DNA of 54,444 nucleotides, taken from contig JANQPD010000098.1 of the NCBI GenBank assembly GCA_028285465.1, positions 1 to 54,444 on the forward strand, written 5' to 3'. Within the stretch, counting starts at the first letter, position 1. Each line of letters begins with the position of its first letter. A program made the translations under genes and the position numbers. The DNA is from Owenweeksia sp. (lineage in GTDB: Bacteria; Bacteroidota; Bacteroidia; Flavobacteriales; Schleiferiaceae). The notes under the pieces are model-generated. The model saw nothing but the letters and a program-made list of their open reading frames with translations, ran no database searches and was not told the DNA's origin. Shown piece after piece: positions 45,032 through 52,565 of the stretch.

Positions 45032-45617
45032 CCGGTGCTTTTTTACGCAGCATATACCCGGGTATCAGGTAGCTTACCACAATACTCAGGCAAAGCGCAA
45101 GCAATACATTGGGAAAATGTGCAAAAAAGTCGCCGGCAAAAACGCCGGCAAAACCCAGCAGTATGCTCAGCAACCCCCCTACAATAAGGGGAGCAAAGCG
45201 CAAAATACCTCCCGAAACAAAAGTGGCGAGGCCGTACAGGCCAATGATCAAGATATAAGAGCTTCCCCAGCCGATCTGCTTGCTGATGAACAATACCATG
45301 AGCAGGTACAATACAAAACCACCCCATAAGTATCGGATGCTTCCCTCTACAAAACTTACGTAACGCTGCTTTTTGGATTGGCTACGCCCAATAAAGGCGC
45401 TGGTAATAGCTGTAGCTACCATCAATACCGGCCAAACCAGCCAGTGTTTTTCGTAATCCGTAAAACTGAGCAAAACATATTGCGTAAGGCCTGCCACCAA
45501 TACCGCCCATCCCCAAAGGAGGTAAAAAATACTCTGGGCCTTAAAGTTGTGACGGCCTCTATCGATCATACTCCGGATCAATTGCAGGCTCTCTTGCTCA
45601 CTCATTTGTTTTTCCAT
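45021..45617 (-). CDS. Six-helix membrane protein, function unknown
   Basis: 198 residues. A charged N-terminal helix ('SLQLIRSMIDRGRHNF') is followed by about six membrane segments (about 31-51, 59-77, 95-113, 119-136, 139-160, 166-190) and a basic tail. Bacteroidota often pair such a protein with a winged-helix regulator, as here. First gene of the operon; ATG 45617 lies about 20 bp after a good -7 element. No transport motif is visible. Confidence 0.75.
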   Translation of the reverse strand: MEKQMSEQESLQLIRSMIDRGRHNFKAQSIFYLLWGWAVLVAGLTQYVLLSFTDYEKHWLVWPVLMVATAITSAFIGRSQSKKQRYVSFVEGSIRYLWGGFVLYLLMVLFISKQIGWGSSYILIIGLYGLATFVSGGILRFAPLIVGGLLSILLGFAGVFAGDFFAHFPNVLLALCLSIVVSYLIPGYMLRKKAPDAA

Positions 45618-45637
45618 AACAGTTGCTTTATCTGGTT

Positions 45638-45668
45638 CAAATGTATAACTAGTTTATAATATAAACAA
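45638..45668 (-). promoter_or_regulatory. Promoter with palindromic operator for the minus-strand regulator operon
   Basis: Read on the minus strand: TTG (45668-45666), exactly 20 bp, then TACATTTG (45645-45638), a perfect Bacteroidota -33/-7 pair, about 20 bp before ATG 45617. Between them lies GTTTATA-A-TATAAAC (45652-45666 on plus), a perfect 7-bp inverted repeat. A dimeric regulator bound there would block polymerase. Confidence 0.75.
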
Positions 45669-45786
45669 GTTTATGTAAAAAATAATTTTCCCCCGTACCA
45701 AAACGCAAAGGGGGGTTTCCTTCTTTTGCCTCACCTAAATAGCCTTAGACTATCGAAATATTCCTTCTCCCTTCTGGAAACTATAC

Positions 45787-45794
45787 TAAGTTTG
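45787..45794 (+). promoter_or_regulatory. -7 promoter element before the 84-residue gene
   Basis: TAAGTTTG is a perfect match to TAnnTTTG, 20 bp before ATG 45815. No clear -33 TTG at the usual spacing. Confidence 0.5.
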
Positions 45795-45814
45795 CGGCAA
45801 CCAAAACAAGAACT

Positions 45815-46069
45815 ATGCGATTGCCCCTTATAAAGCACATTGTTGAATTCGTAGAAGAAAACGATGAGGATTGGGTAGTAGAAACCGTTGAGCTACTGGA
45901 ACACATTGCCGAAGCCAAAGGCATGAAAGACGAAGAACTGGAGGTTATCGGGGAACTGCTCTCGAACCTGTATGGAGCCATGGCCGTGGCCAAAGACATA
46001 AAAGGGGGAAAAGCCAAAAAAGAAGCCCTTAACGCTTTTATGCAGCGGGTTATGGGTTCCATTAACTAG
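45815..46069 (+). CDS. Small acidic helical protein, function unknown
   Basis: 84 residues, mostly helical and acidic ('HIVEFVEENDEDWVVETVEL', 'HIAEAKGMKDEELEVIGELL'), no Cys, no signal. Matches no family I know. It has its own -7 element and a clean ATG, and codon use like its neighbours, so it is probably real. Confidence 0.6.
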   Translation: MRLPLIKHIVEFVEENDEDWVVETVELLEHIAEAKGMKDEELEVIGELLSNLYGAMAVAKDIKGGKAKKEALNAFMQRVMGSIN

Positions 46070-46114
46070 GCCGGACCCATTTGTCCTGCTGAACCCTTAG
46101 TCTTTACTTCCTCC

Positions 46115-46129
46115 TTTTTTATAGTTTTA
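46115..46129 (+). promoter_or_regulatory. Candidate promoter element before the acetyl-CoA synthetase remnant
   Basis: TTTTTTATAGTTTTA, identical to the block at 38486-38500, ends 31 bp before ATG 46161. TAGTTTTA is one base off TAnnTTTG; TTAG 21 bp upstream is a poor -33. Confidence 0.35.
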
Positions 46130-46160
46130 GGCAGATTTCCGAATCTCCTAAACTACATAT

Positions 46161-46511
46161 ATGGCATTTCGTATAAACTCTTATGAAGAATACTTATCCG
46201 AATACAAGAGAAGCATTGAAGAGCCCGAGGCCTTCTGGGAAGGCATAGCCGACCATTACTTATGGTGTAAACGCTGGGATACTACCCTGGACTGGGAATT
46301 TAAAACGCCTTCTGTAGAATGGTTCAAAGGCGGTAAGCTCAGCATCCCCGAAAACTGCCCGGACCGCCACCTGGAGGCTCCTTCAGAAAAGAGTGCACAA
46401 AGCATAATGTACAAGGCAGCCAGGGGCAATGTATCCCACACGGCAGATGCCTCCACCCTCCTCGACCCTGACGTGGTGGAAGAAATTAAAATGGGAGCAC
46501 TGACTTCCTAA
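46161..46511 (+). CDS. Internally deleted acetyl-CoA synthetase remnant (N- and C-terminal ends joined)
   Basis: 116 residues. About 1-71 is the acetyl-CoA synthetase N-terminal domain ('YLSEYKRSIEEPEAFWEGIA' ... 'WFKGGKLSIPENCPDRHLEA'). About 80-116 ('SIMYKAARGNVSHTADASTL', 'LDPDVVEEIK') resembles the extreme C-terminus of the same enzyme (consensus KIMRRxLRxIAxGDxxxxGDTSTLLDPxVVEE). The ~520 central residues, including AMP-binding and CoA sites, are missing, so it cannot be an active ligase. The frame has been kept across the junction (about 46377-46398). Alternatively it is a small protein family built from these ends. The first assignment is strong, the second moderate. Confidence 0.65.
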   Translation: MAFRINSYEEYLSEYKRSIEEPEAFWEGIADHYLWCKRWDTTLDWEFKTPSVEWFKGGKLSIPENCPDRHLEAPSEKSAQSIMYKAARGNVSHTADASTLLDPDVVEEIKMGALTS

Positions 46512-46527
46512 TGCCAATCCCTTCAAT

Positions 46528-47010
46528 ATGCTCAGAAAAGCCACAGCGGCAGATGCACCTGGCATAGCCTCCATCTACAACCATTACGTGCTTCATACGC
46601 ATGTAACTTTTGAAGAAAAAAGAGTGCCCGCAAAGGAAATGGCCAGGCGCATAACAACAGTTACCGAAAAAGGACCCTGGCTGATCTATCAGGAACAGGG
46701 GGAAATAGCGGGCTTTGCCTATGCACATGCCTGGAAAGCCCGGCCAGCCTACAGGTATTCCGTTGAAAGCACCGTTTACGTGAAGCCCGGAGAACATGGG
46801 CAAGGTATGGGTACCCGGCTCTATACCGCATTATTAAACGAGTTGCAGGCACGTAAGATGCACGCCGCCATAGGGGGCATCGCCTTACCCAATGAAGCCA
46901 GTATACGCCTGCATGAAAAGCTGGGTTTTAAAAAGATCGGGCAATTCAATGAAGTGGGGTACAAATTCAAAAAGTGGATCGATGTAGGGTATTGGCAACT
47001 GATCTTTTAA
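46528..47010 (+). CDS. Phosphinothricin/methionine-sulfoximine-type GNAT acetyltransferase
   Basis: 160 residues, usual family size. Motifs: 'ASIYNHYVLHTHVTFEE' near the start, acetyl-CoA loop 'KPGEHGQGMGTRLYTALLNE' and 'LPNEASIRLHEKLGFKKIGQ', all typical of the Pat/YncA subgroup, which acetylates phosphinothricin, methionine sulfoximine or related amino acids. Starts 16 bp after the previous stop. Substrate inferred from family only. Confidence 0.85.
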   Translation: MLRKATAADAPGIASIYNHYVLHTHVTFEEKRVPAKEMARRITTVTEKGPWLIYQEQGEIAGFAYAHAWKARPAYRYSVESTVYVKPGEHGQGMGTRLYTALLNELQARKMHAAIGGIALPNEASIRLHEKLGFKKIGQFNEVGYKFKKWIDVGYWQLIF

Positions 47011-47044
47011 AAAGTTTAGGCATTTTAGCCACACAATTCATGCT

Positions 47045-47551
47045 ATGCAAGACAAGATACAATCCCTGGTCACGCAGCTCGGTCTGCTTCCCCATCCTGA
47101 AGGGGGCTACTACAAAGAAGTATACCGCAGCGAAGAAGTTATTCCGGCCTCTGCTTTGGCGGAGAAATATGAAGGCGAACGAAATTGCTGTACCAGCATT
47201 TACTTCATGCTTACCTCTACCGCTTTTTCTGCTTTTCACCGCATTGCGCAAGACGAGATCTGGCATTTTTACCAGGGTGCCCCTATCGATCTCCACCTCC
47301 TTTCACCGGAAGGAGAACATACCTTGATCAAACTCGGACATAACTTCTTAGCGGGCGAAGTACCCCAGGCAGTAGTCCCTGCAGGGTATTGGTTTGGCGC
47401 TGAAGTAGCTGGTGAAAACAACTTTTCACTGGTAGGCTGTACCGTTTCTCCCGGTTTTGACTTTCGCGATTTTGAATTAGCCGAGCGGGAAACACTAACA
47501 CAGGCTTTCCCGCAACACAGCGCCCTGATTCACAAGCTAAGCCGTTCTTAA
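47045..47551 (+). CDS. Cupin superfamily protein, DUF985
   Basis: 168 residues. The signature of DUF985 is clear: 'LLPHPEGGYYKEVYRSEE' at 15-32, 'CCTSIYFMLTSTAFSAFHRI' and 'DEIWHFYQGAPIDLHLL', then 'PAGYWFGAEV' and 'GCTVSPGFDFRDFELAER'. The family is a small cupin barrel of unknown substrate. No signal peptide. Confidence 0.88.
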   Translation: MQDKIQSLVTQLGLLPHPEGGYYKEVYRSEEVIPASALAEKYEGERNCCTSIYFMLTSTAFSAFHRIAQDEIWHFYQGAPIDLHLLSPEGEHTLIKLGHNFLAGEVPQAVVPAGYWFGAEVAGENNFSLVGCTVSPGFDFRDFELAERETLTQAFPQHSALIHKLSRS

Positions 47552-47557
47552 CCCCTT

Positions 47558-48124
47558 ATGCTGCCCCCGTTCAACGCCCGTGCCGTAACCCACCCCCCCT
47601 TATTGGAAACCGAACGGCTTGTGTTAAAGCCGGTTACGGATACCCTTAGGCCTTTTGTATTCCAGGGGCTATCCGATACAGAGGTGCGCGCCCGCATGAA
47701 ACTTCCCGTACTCGATACCCGGGCAAAGCAAGATGCCTGGTGGCAACGCTTTGAAGCCTGGCACAAGCAGGGAAAGGCCGTGCAGTGGTGTGCCTTTTCG
47801 AAAAAAACCGGACAGTACCTGGCCCTGCTTACGATCAAGGAGATCGACCAGGACAACTACCGGGGGGAGATCGGGTATTCCGTAATGAAAGAAGCCTGGG
47901 GCCAGGGCTTTGGCAAAGAAGGGGCTGCACAACTGGTGCAGTATGCCTTTGCGGAAATCGGACTACACAGCCTCTTTGCGGTGATCCTGCCCTATAACAT
48001 TCCCTCGCAACGCATTGTAAAAGGCCTGGGGTTTTCCCAGGAAGGGCACTTTAAAGAGGAGTACTTTTTTGAAGGAAAGTTTCACGACACCCTGAGGTTT
48101 GGTATGTTAAATCCCAGCCAATAA
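47558..48124 (+). CDS. RimJ/RimL-type GNAT acetyltransferase
   Basis: 188 residues. N-terminal 'LLETERLVLKPVT', central 'RGEIGYSVMKEAWGQGFGKE' (acetyl-CoA loop) and 'YNIPSQRIVKGLGFSQEGHF' define the GNAT RimJ/RimL-like group that acetylates protein N-termini or small molecules. It follows the cupin gene by 6 bp. Substrate unknown. Confidence 0.85.
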   Translation: MLPPFNARAVTHPPLLETERLVLKPVTDTLRPFVFQGLSDTEVRARMKLPVLDTRAKQDAWWQRFEAWHKQGKAVQWCAFSKKTGQYLALLTIKEIDQDNYRGEIGYSVMKEAWGQGFGKEGAAQLVQYAFAEIGLHSLFAVILPYNIPSQRIVKGLGFSQEGHFKEEYFFEGKFHDTLRFGMLNPSQ

Positions 48125-48184
48125 GTGTTAAAGCAAAAGGTTTAATCGCCAGGAGCCTTAGTTTCGAAGGAGATTTTAAGCCCC

Positions 48185-49126
48185 ATGAAAAAATACATGC
48201 TCCTGCTGGTACTCTGCTGCGGGTACGTACTTCCAGCGCAAAAAGCCACTTACGTATACCGCAACCCCAAAGATTCCACTTTTAACTGCTACCTGAAGCT
48301 AGTTCCGGAAAACCGGGAGGTCTGCGGGTTGCTGATCCGCGACTTCAGTGCCTTGCCCGATACGGCACGCAAGAGCCCCTACCGGCTCACCACGCTTGCC
48401 TTAGAACAAGGGATCATGGTGGTATACACCGTTTCCACCAATTATTTTCCACAGCTCTATTACGATGATACAGGCCCCGCTTTACTGGATGAGATGGTGC
48501 AGGAAGTAGTGGAGGCACACAAAATACCTGAACAAAACATATTTGTGGGAGGGATATCTGCCAGTGGTACACGTGCATTGCGTTACGCCATGTACTGTGC
48601 GCAGGGCAAGTCCCAATACCACACTGAGATCAAAGGGGTATTTGCCGTAGATGCCCCGCTCGATCTTGAACGCTTTTACAATTCCGTTTTTCTTCATCAG
48701 TCCTACTTTAAAGAGGGTATGGCCCTCGAAGCCACCTGGATGCTAAAGGCCTTTCCCGAAAAAATGGGCGGAACGCCCACTGAGGTTTTAGATGCATACC
48801 GGAAGTACTCCGTACACTCCGCCACCGATACCACTTTGGGAAATGCCCTTTATTTCCTGAACACCTCCGTCCTGCTTTTCCATGAACCCGATATCGATTG
48901 GTGGCTGCACGAACGCGGGGCGGCCTATTACGACATCAATTCTTATGACCTCGTAGGGTTTACCCGGAAGCTCAAAAAAGCCGGACATGGCTATGTACAA
49001 CTCATTACCACTTCGGGAAAGGGGTTTGATCGCCAGGGAAAACGCAATTGCCACAGCTGGACGATTGTAGACGAACCTTTTCTTCTCAAATGGATCGTAC
49101 AACGCCTTGACACGCCAAAAAACTAA
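48185..49126 (+). CDS. Exported alpha/beta-hydrolase-fold protein
   Basis: 313 residues. Signal peptide 'MKKYMLLLVLCCGYVLPAQ'. Hydrolase nucleophile elbow 'FVGGISASGTRALRYAMYC' (Gly-x-Ser-x-Ser/Gly) near 120-138, later 'VFAVDAPLDLERFYNS', and a late His segment 'KRNCHSWTIVDEP'. No family assigned; likely periplasmic esterase/peptidase-like. A TAGTTTCG (48159-48166) is a one-mismatch -7 element 19 bp upstream. Confidence 0.7.
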   Translation: MKKYMLLLVLCCGYVLPAQKATYVYRNPKDSTFNCYLKLVPENREVCGLLIRDFSALPDTARKSPYRLTTLALEQGIMVVYTVSTNYFPQLYYDDTGPALLDEMVQEVVEAHKIPEQNIFVGGISASGTRALRYAMYCAQGKSQYHTEIKGVFAVDAPLDLERFYNSVFLHQSYFKEGMALEATWMLKAFPEKMGGTPTEVLDAYRKYSVHSATDTTLGNALYFLNTSVLLFHEPDIDWWLHERGAAYYDINSYDLVGFTRKLKKAGHGYVQLITTSGKGFDRQGKRNCHSWTIVDEPFLLKWIVQRLDTPKN

Positions 49127-49136
49127 GCTACTTTAG
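49107..49136 (+). promoter_or_regulatory. Promoter before the heme-binding gene
   Basis: TTG (49107-49109), 19 bp, TACTTTAG (49129-49136). The -7 box has one mismatch; the spacing is right. It overlaps the end of the hydrolase gene and lies 24 bp before ATG 49160. Confidence 0.45.
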
Positions 49137-49159
49137 TGGCGCGAAATAATATTCCCGCT

Positions 49160-49591
49160 ATGAAAAAGAAAATCCTCCTGTTGCTGCTCTTTGTCCTGGT
49201 TGCCATACAATTTGTTCCCGCTTTACCCGAAAGCACGGCAGAGCCCCAAGACAGTATTTTGCTGCGGAAAGACCTGCCCGGGGAAGTAGCTTCCATACTG
49301 AAAAAGTCGTGCAACGATTGCCATTCCAATACCACGCATTGGCCCTGGTATGCCCATATAGCCCCGGTTTCCTTTTGGATCGGGCACCACGTGGAAGAAG
49401 GCCGGGAGCACTTCAACCTTTCGGACTGGGAACAGTACACACCCGAGCGTAAAGCACACAAAATAGAAGAGCTGGCAGAAGAAGTGAAAGAAGAAGAAAT
49501 GCCCCTGCCCAGTTACACCTGGCTGCACCACCAGGCTAAACTTACTGACGAAGAGCGCCATGTACTCATTACCTATTTTGAATCGCTTTAA
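49160..49591 (+). CDS. Exported heme-binding-domain protein (single CxxCH)
   Basis: ATG 49160 chosen for signal peptide 'MKKKILLLLLFVLVAIQFVP'; the open frame extends to 49136. About 143 residues. Heme-attachment motif CNDCH in 'LKKSCNDCHSNTTHWPWYAH' marks a haem_bd-type domain (PF14376 pattern) with downstream 'ISFW'-like and Glu-rich segments ('VKEEEMPLPSYTWLHHQAKL'). Periplasmic electron-transfer or heme-handling role expected. Stop overlaps the next start (TAATG). Confidence 0.85.
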   Translation: MKKKILLLLLFVLVAIQFVPALPESTAEPQDSILLRKDLPGEVASILKKSCNDCHSNTTHWPWYAHIAPVSFWIGHHVEEGREHFNLSDWEQYTPERKAHKIEELAEEVKEEEMPLPSYTWLHHQAKLTDEERHVLITYFESL

Positions 49592-50148
49592 TGGACTACC
49601 TGTTTCGCTCCGGTCGCCTGGGTTTTCGAAACTGGAGAGACAGTGACCTGGAAGCGCTGCACGCCATAAACGCAGACCGGGAAGTGATGCGCTTTTTTGA
49701 GAAAACCCTGGAGCTCCAGGAAAGCCGGGCCTTTATCTTGCGTATGCAAAACCTCTTTGCGGAATACGGCTATTGCTATTTTGCTACGGAACGCCTGGAA
49801 GATCAGCGTTTCATAGGAATGATCGGGTTGGGTCGGAAAGACTTTGAGGCAGATTTTACCCCTTGTGTAGACATTGGCTGGCGCCTGGGAAAAGCATTTT
49901 GGGGAAAGGGCTATGCCCCCGAGGGAGCCAGGCGCTGTTTACAATACGCTTTTGAAGCGCTAAACCTGCAGGAGGTGCTCTGTATTGCTCCGCGCATAAA
50001 CCGGCCTTCCATACGGGTTATGGAAAAAATCGGGTTGCAAAAAATGAAGTATTTTAAGCATCCGCACCTGGCAAATAGTCCCGAACTTATGGATTGTGCA
50101 GTGTACAGAATGGGGAAATCTACTTTTGAAAAGCAAAAACAGGAATGA
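49591..50148 (+). CDS. GNAT acetyltransferase (RimJ/RimL-like)
   Basis: 185 residues: 'LGFRNWRDSDLEALHAINAD', 'IGWRLGKAFWGKGYAPEGAR' (acetyl-CoA loop), 'INRPSIRVMEKIGLQKM'. Starts by TAATG overlap with the heme gene and ends by ATGA overlap with the pentapeptide gene, so all three are co-translated. Confidence 0.88.
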   Translation: MDYLFRSGRLGFRNWRDSDLEALHAINADREVMRFFEKTLELQESRAFILRMQNLFAEYGYCYFATERLEDQRFIGMIGLGRKDFEADFTPCVDIGWRLGKAFWGKGYAPEGARRCLQYAFEALNLQEVLCIAPRINRPSIRVMEKIGLQKMKYFKHPHLANSPELMDCAVYRMGKSTFEKQKQE

Positions 50149-50714
50149 GCAACTTCCGGGAGAACCACACATTTGAAGGCATCACATACAACAACCAACG
50201 CCTGGAGCGGGGAGAATACGATGCCTGCACCTTCCGGTCCTGTGATTTTGAAGGTGCAGACCTAGGCAATTGTGTGTTAAGGGAATGCCGCTTTGAGCAC
50301 TGCAACCTCAGCAACGCTATCTTTAAAAATACAGCTTTTCGTACCTGTACCTTTTCCCATTGTAAAATGCTGGGGGTCAATCTGAGTACAGTGGACACTT
50401 TCTTGTTAGAACTGCACTTTACAAATTGTACCCTCGACCTCGCAGATTTTTACCGGCTCCCGCTAAAAAATACACGCTTTGAGCATTGCAGCTTAAAGGA
50501 AGTAGATTTCAAAGAAGCCGATTTAAGCAAAGCGCTTTTCAGGGAATGCGACCTGCGTGGAGCAGCTTTTGAAAACACCCGTCTGGAAGGGGCCGATTTC
50601 AGCAGTGCCCTCCACTACTCCATCGACCCTGAGCGCAACTACCTGAAAGGAGCCCGGTTCTCTATGATGGGCCTACCCGGGTTACTTGAAAAACACGCCC
50701 TCAAAATAGACTAA
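50145..50714 (+). CDS. Pentapeptide-repeat protein, Qnr/MfpA-like
   Basis: 189 residues. Repeats run almost the full length in two blocks ('CTFRSCDFEGADLGNCVL' and 'CSLKEVDFKEADLSKALF'), separated near residues 75-95 ('LSTVDTFLLELHF') as in Qnr proteins, whose beta-helix mimics DNA and protects gyrase. Slightly shorter than Qnr (~218). Gyrase protection is only a family-based possibility. Overlaps the GNAT gene by 4 bp. Confidence 0.85.
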   Translation: MSNFRENHTFEGITYNNQRLERGEYDACTFRSCDFEGADLGNCVLRECRFEHCNLSNAIFKNTAFRTCTFSHCKMLGVNLSTVDTFLLELHFTNCTLDLADFYRLPLKNTRFEHCSLKEVDFKEADLSKALFRECDLRGAAFENTRLEGADFSSALHYSIDPERNYLKGARFSMMGLPGLLEKHALKID

Positions 50715-50726
50715 AAGGAAAAACTT

Positions 50727-51521
50727 ATGAAAGATACCCTGGAACAGGAATTTCAACGCTTCCGCGGGCAATTGCGCTCGTATTTGCTCCGCATGACGGC
50801 CAGTACGGAGGATACCGAAGACTTGCTGCAGGACACCTACCTCCGCGCGTTGGAAAAGATAGGAACGTTTAAAGAGGAGTCTACCCTAAAAACCTGGGTA
50901 TTTGCCATTGCTTCTAATTTAGCGCGGGACCTGCTGCGCTCCAAAAAACGCTGGCCCGAAAATGTTACCGACATCTGCAAAGAAGCCGCTCTGAACAACC
51001 AGGCTTTTTTCCAGGAAGCCATGCAGATCCGCCATACCTCTCCACAAGGCGAATTCGAGATCAGGGAACACATTGCCTTTTGCTTTACCTGTGTGTCGAA
51101 ATCATTGCCCCTGGAGCAGCACCTGGTGTTGCTCTTAAAGGAAGTATACGATTTTAAGATCAAAGAGATCGCGCAGATCACAGCGCAAACAGAAGCCATG
51201 ATCAAGTATTACCTGCATACGGCCCGGAGTAAAATGAACGAAGTATTTGACCATAGGTGCTCCCTGATCAACCAAAAAGGCATTTGCCACCAATGCACCG
51301 AGCTCAATGGCATCTTCAACCCCAAACAGAATGCACAGGAAGAACTGGCTAAAATAGAAATGATAAAAGCTGCCAAACGAGGTGAAAAAACACGTCTGCT
51401 CGACTTGCGCCTCGAAGTATTGAAGGGGATTGACCCGTTTGAATCCGGGGCAGCAGAACTACAACTGCATCATTTAGAGCACAATAGAAAAGTAATGGAA
51501 AAATATTTAGAAAAAGAATAG
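50727..51521 (+). CDS. ECF-type RNA polymerase sigma factor with Cys-containing C-terminal extension
   Basis: 264 residues, longer than typical ECF sigmas (~190). Region 2: 'LRSYLLRMTASTEDTEDLLQ', 'TYLRALEKIGTFKEESTLKT', 'WVFAIASNLARDLLRSKK'. Region 4: 'LPLEQHLVLLLKEVYDFKIK' with 'AMIKYYLHTARSKM'. The extension has four Cys within ~25 residues around 'CSLINQKGICHQCTEL', possibly metal-binding or redox-sensitive, then a charged helix. No anti-sigma gene follows. Starts 12 bp after the pentapeptide gene. Confidence 0.88.
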   Translation: MKDTLEQEFQRFRGQLRSYLLRMTASTEDTEDLLQDTYLRALEKIGTFKEESTLKTWVFAIASNLARDLLRSKKRWPENVTDICKEAALNNQAFFQEAMQIRHTSPQGEFEIREHIAFCFTCVSKSLPLEQHLVLLLKEVYDFKIKEIAQITAQTEAMIKYYLHTARSKMNEVFDHRCSLINQKGICHQCTELNGIFNPKQNAQEELAKIEMIKAAKRGEKTRLLDLRLEVLKGIDPFESGAAELQLHHLEHNRKVMEKYLEKE

Positions 51522-51576
51522 GCATTACCCTATCCTTTTGCCGGGCTCGTTCGTCAAAACATCAAAACTACATTAC

Positions 51577-52083
51577 ATGAGAAAATTCATTTCTTTTTTG
51601 ACTATGATGACAACCGCAAGCCTATTGGCTCAAAATGGCAAAGCCACCACTACGAAAACGACCTTTAGCCGTGAAACCTCCGTAAGCATCCGGATCGATG
51701 CCGATGCCGCCATTCTCTGGACCTTGCTTACCCAGGCGTCCGATTACCCGCGCTGGAACAGCACTATACTTTCCCTGGAGGGAGAGATTGCCGAAGGGGA
51801 AAAGATCACCCTGAAAAGCACGCTCGACAGCAGCCGCACCTTTACCCTTAAAGTAAAAGAGCTGCTCCCGGAAGAACGGATGGTATGGGGCGATGGCAAG
51901 GGTACGCGCACGTATACGCTTTCACCCAATGCGGACGGCAGCACCACTTTTCATATGCACGAAAAGATCGGGGGGCTTATGTTCCCGCTTTACGCCAAAT
52001 ACATTCCGCCCTTTGATGAGAACTTCGAGCAATTTGCAGCCGACCTGAAGAAAGAAGCCGAGCTCATAAACCGTACAAAATAA
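51577..52083 (+). CDS. Exported SRPBCC (START/Bet v1-like) protein
   Basis: ATG 51577 gives signal peptide 'MRKFISFLTMMTTASLLAQ'; the frame from 51538 lacks it. About 168 residues with SRPBCC features: 'SIRIDADAAILWTLLTQASD', 'YPRWNSTILSLEGEI', 'RTYTLSPNADGSTTFHM' and a long C-terminal helix. Usually a hydrophobic-ligand pocket. Downstream of the sigma factor and probably its co-transcribed target or neighbour. Confidence 0.8.
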   Translation: MRKFISFLTMMTTASLLAQNGKATTTKTTFSRETSVSIRIDADAAILWTLLTQASDYPRWNSTILSLEGEIAEGEKITLKSTLDSSRTFTLKVKELLPEERMVWGDGKGTRTYTLSPNADGSTTFHMHEKIGGLMFPLYAKYIPPFDENFEQFAADLKKEAELINRTK

Positions 52084-52087
52084 AAAG

Positions 52088-52489
52088 ATGGAAAAACGCA
52101 CCAAAGACAATCCCTGGAAGCTGAAGACCCCACCGCAAACTTCAGCGTATGAAATGTACATCGACACAAAAGACGAGCGCGAAATAATCGTATGTACCGT
52201 AGGAAAAACCACTTTGCACTATGATGCACGGGCTATTGAGGACCTGCACCGGATGCTCCGAGCGCATGGCGATTGGATGGAACTGGGCAGCAAGGATGAA
52301 AAACAGGAAACCAAACCCGGCACGGTAGAGCACTGGGCACGGTCTGCTGACAACCCTTTGGAAGGCTGGTACGGCCTGAAAAAAGGCTTTCGCGGGCGTT
52401 TTGCCATGTATATGCCCCCTTTACTGGAAGCGCTCGGGCTGGCCGAGGTAGAGCACAAAGCACGTGGAAACCGCATGCGGGCACGTTAA
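52088..52489 (+). CDS. Small protein of unknown function
   Basis: 133 residues, soluble, 'TIVCTVGKTTLHYDARAIED'-like core ('IIVCTVGKTTLHYDARAIED'), 'HRMLRAHGDWMELGSKDEK' and a basic Arg-rich end ('KARGNRMRAR'). No family recognised. Four bp after the SRPBCC stop, so same operon. Confidence 0.6.
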   Translation: MEKRTKDNPWKLKTPPQTSAYEMYIDTKDEREIIVCTVGKTTLHYDARAIEDLHRMLRAHGDWMELGSKDEKQETKPGTVEHWARSADNPLEGWYGLKKGFRGRFAMYMPPLLEALGLAEVEHKARGNRMRAR

Positions 52490-52539
52490 GCAAAAGGTCC
52501 CATAGAATTTGACGATAGGAACATCTAAGGTCAAAAGCT

Positions 52540-52547
52540 TACTTTTG
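52540..52547 (+). promoter_or_regulatory. -7 promoter element before the alpha/beta hydrolase
   Basis: TACTTTTG, perfect TAnnTTTG, 18 bp before the TTG start at 52566. TTTG at 52508 is too far (28 bp) for a normal -33. Confidence 0.5.
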
Positions 52548-52565
52548 AAGGCTTAAGCTATCCGT

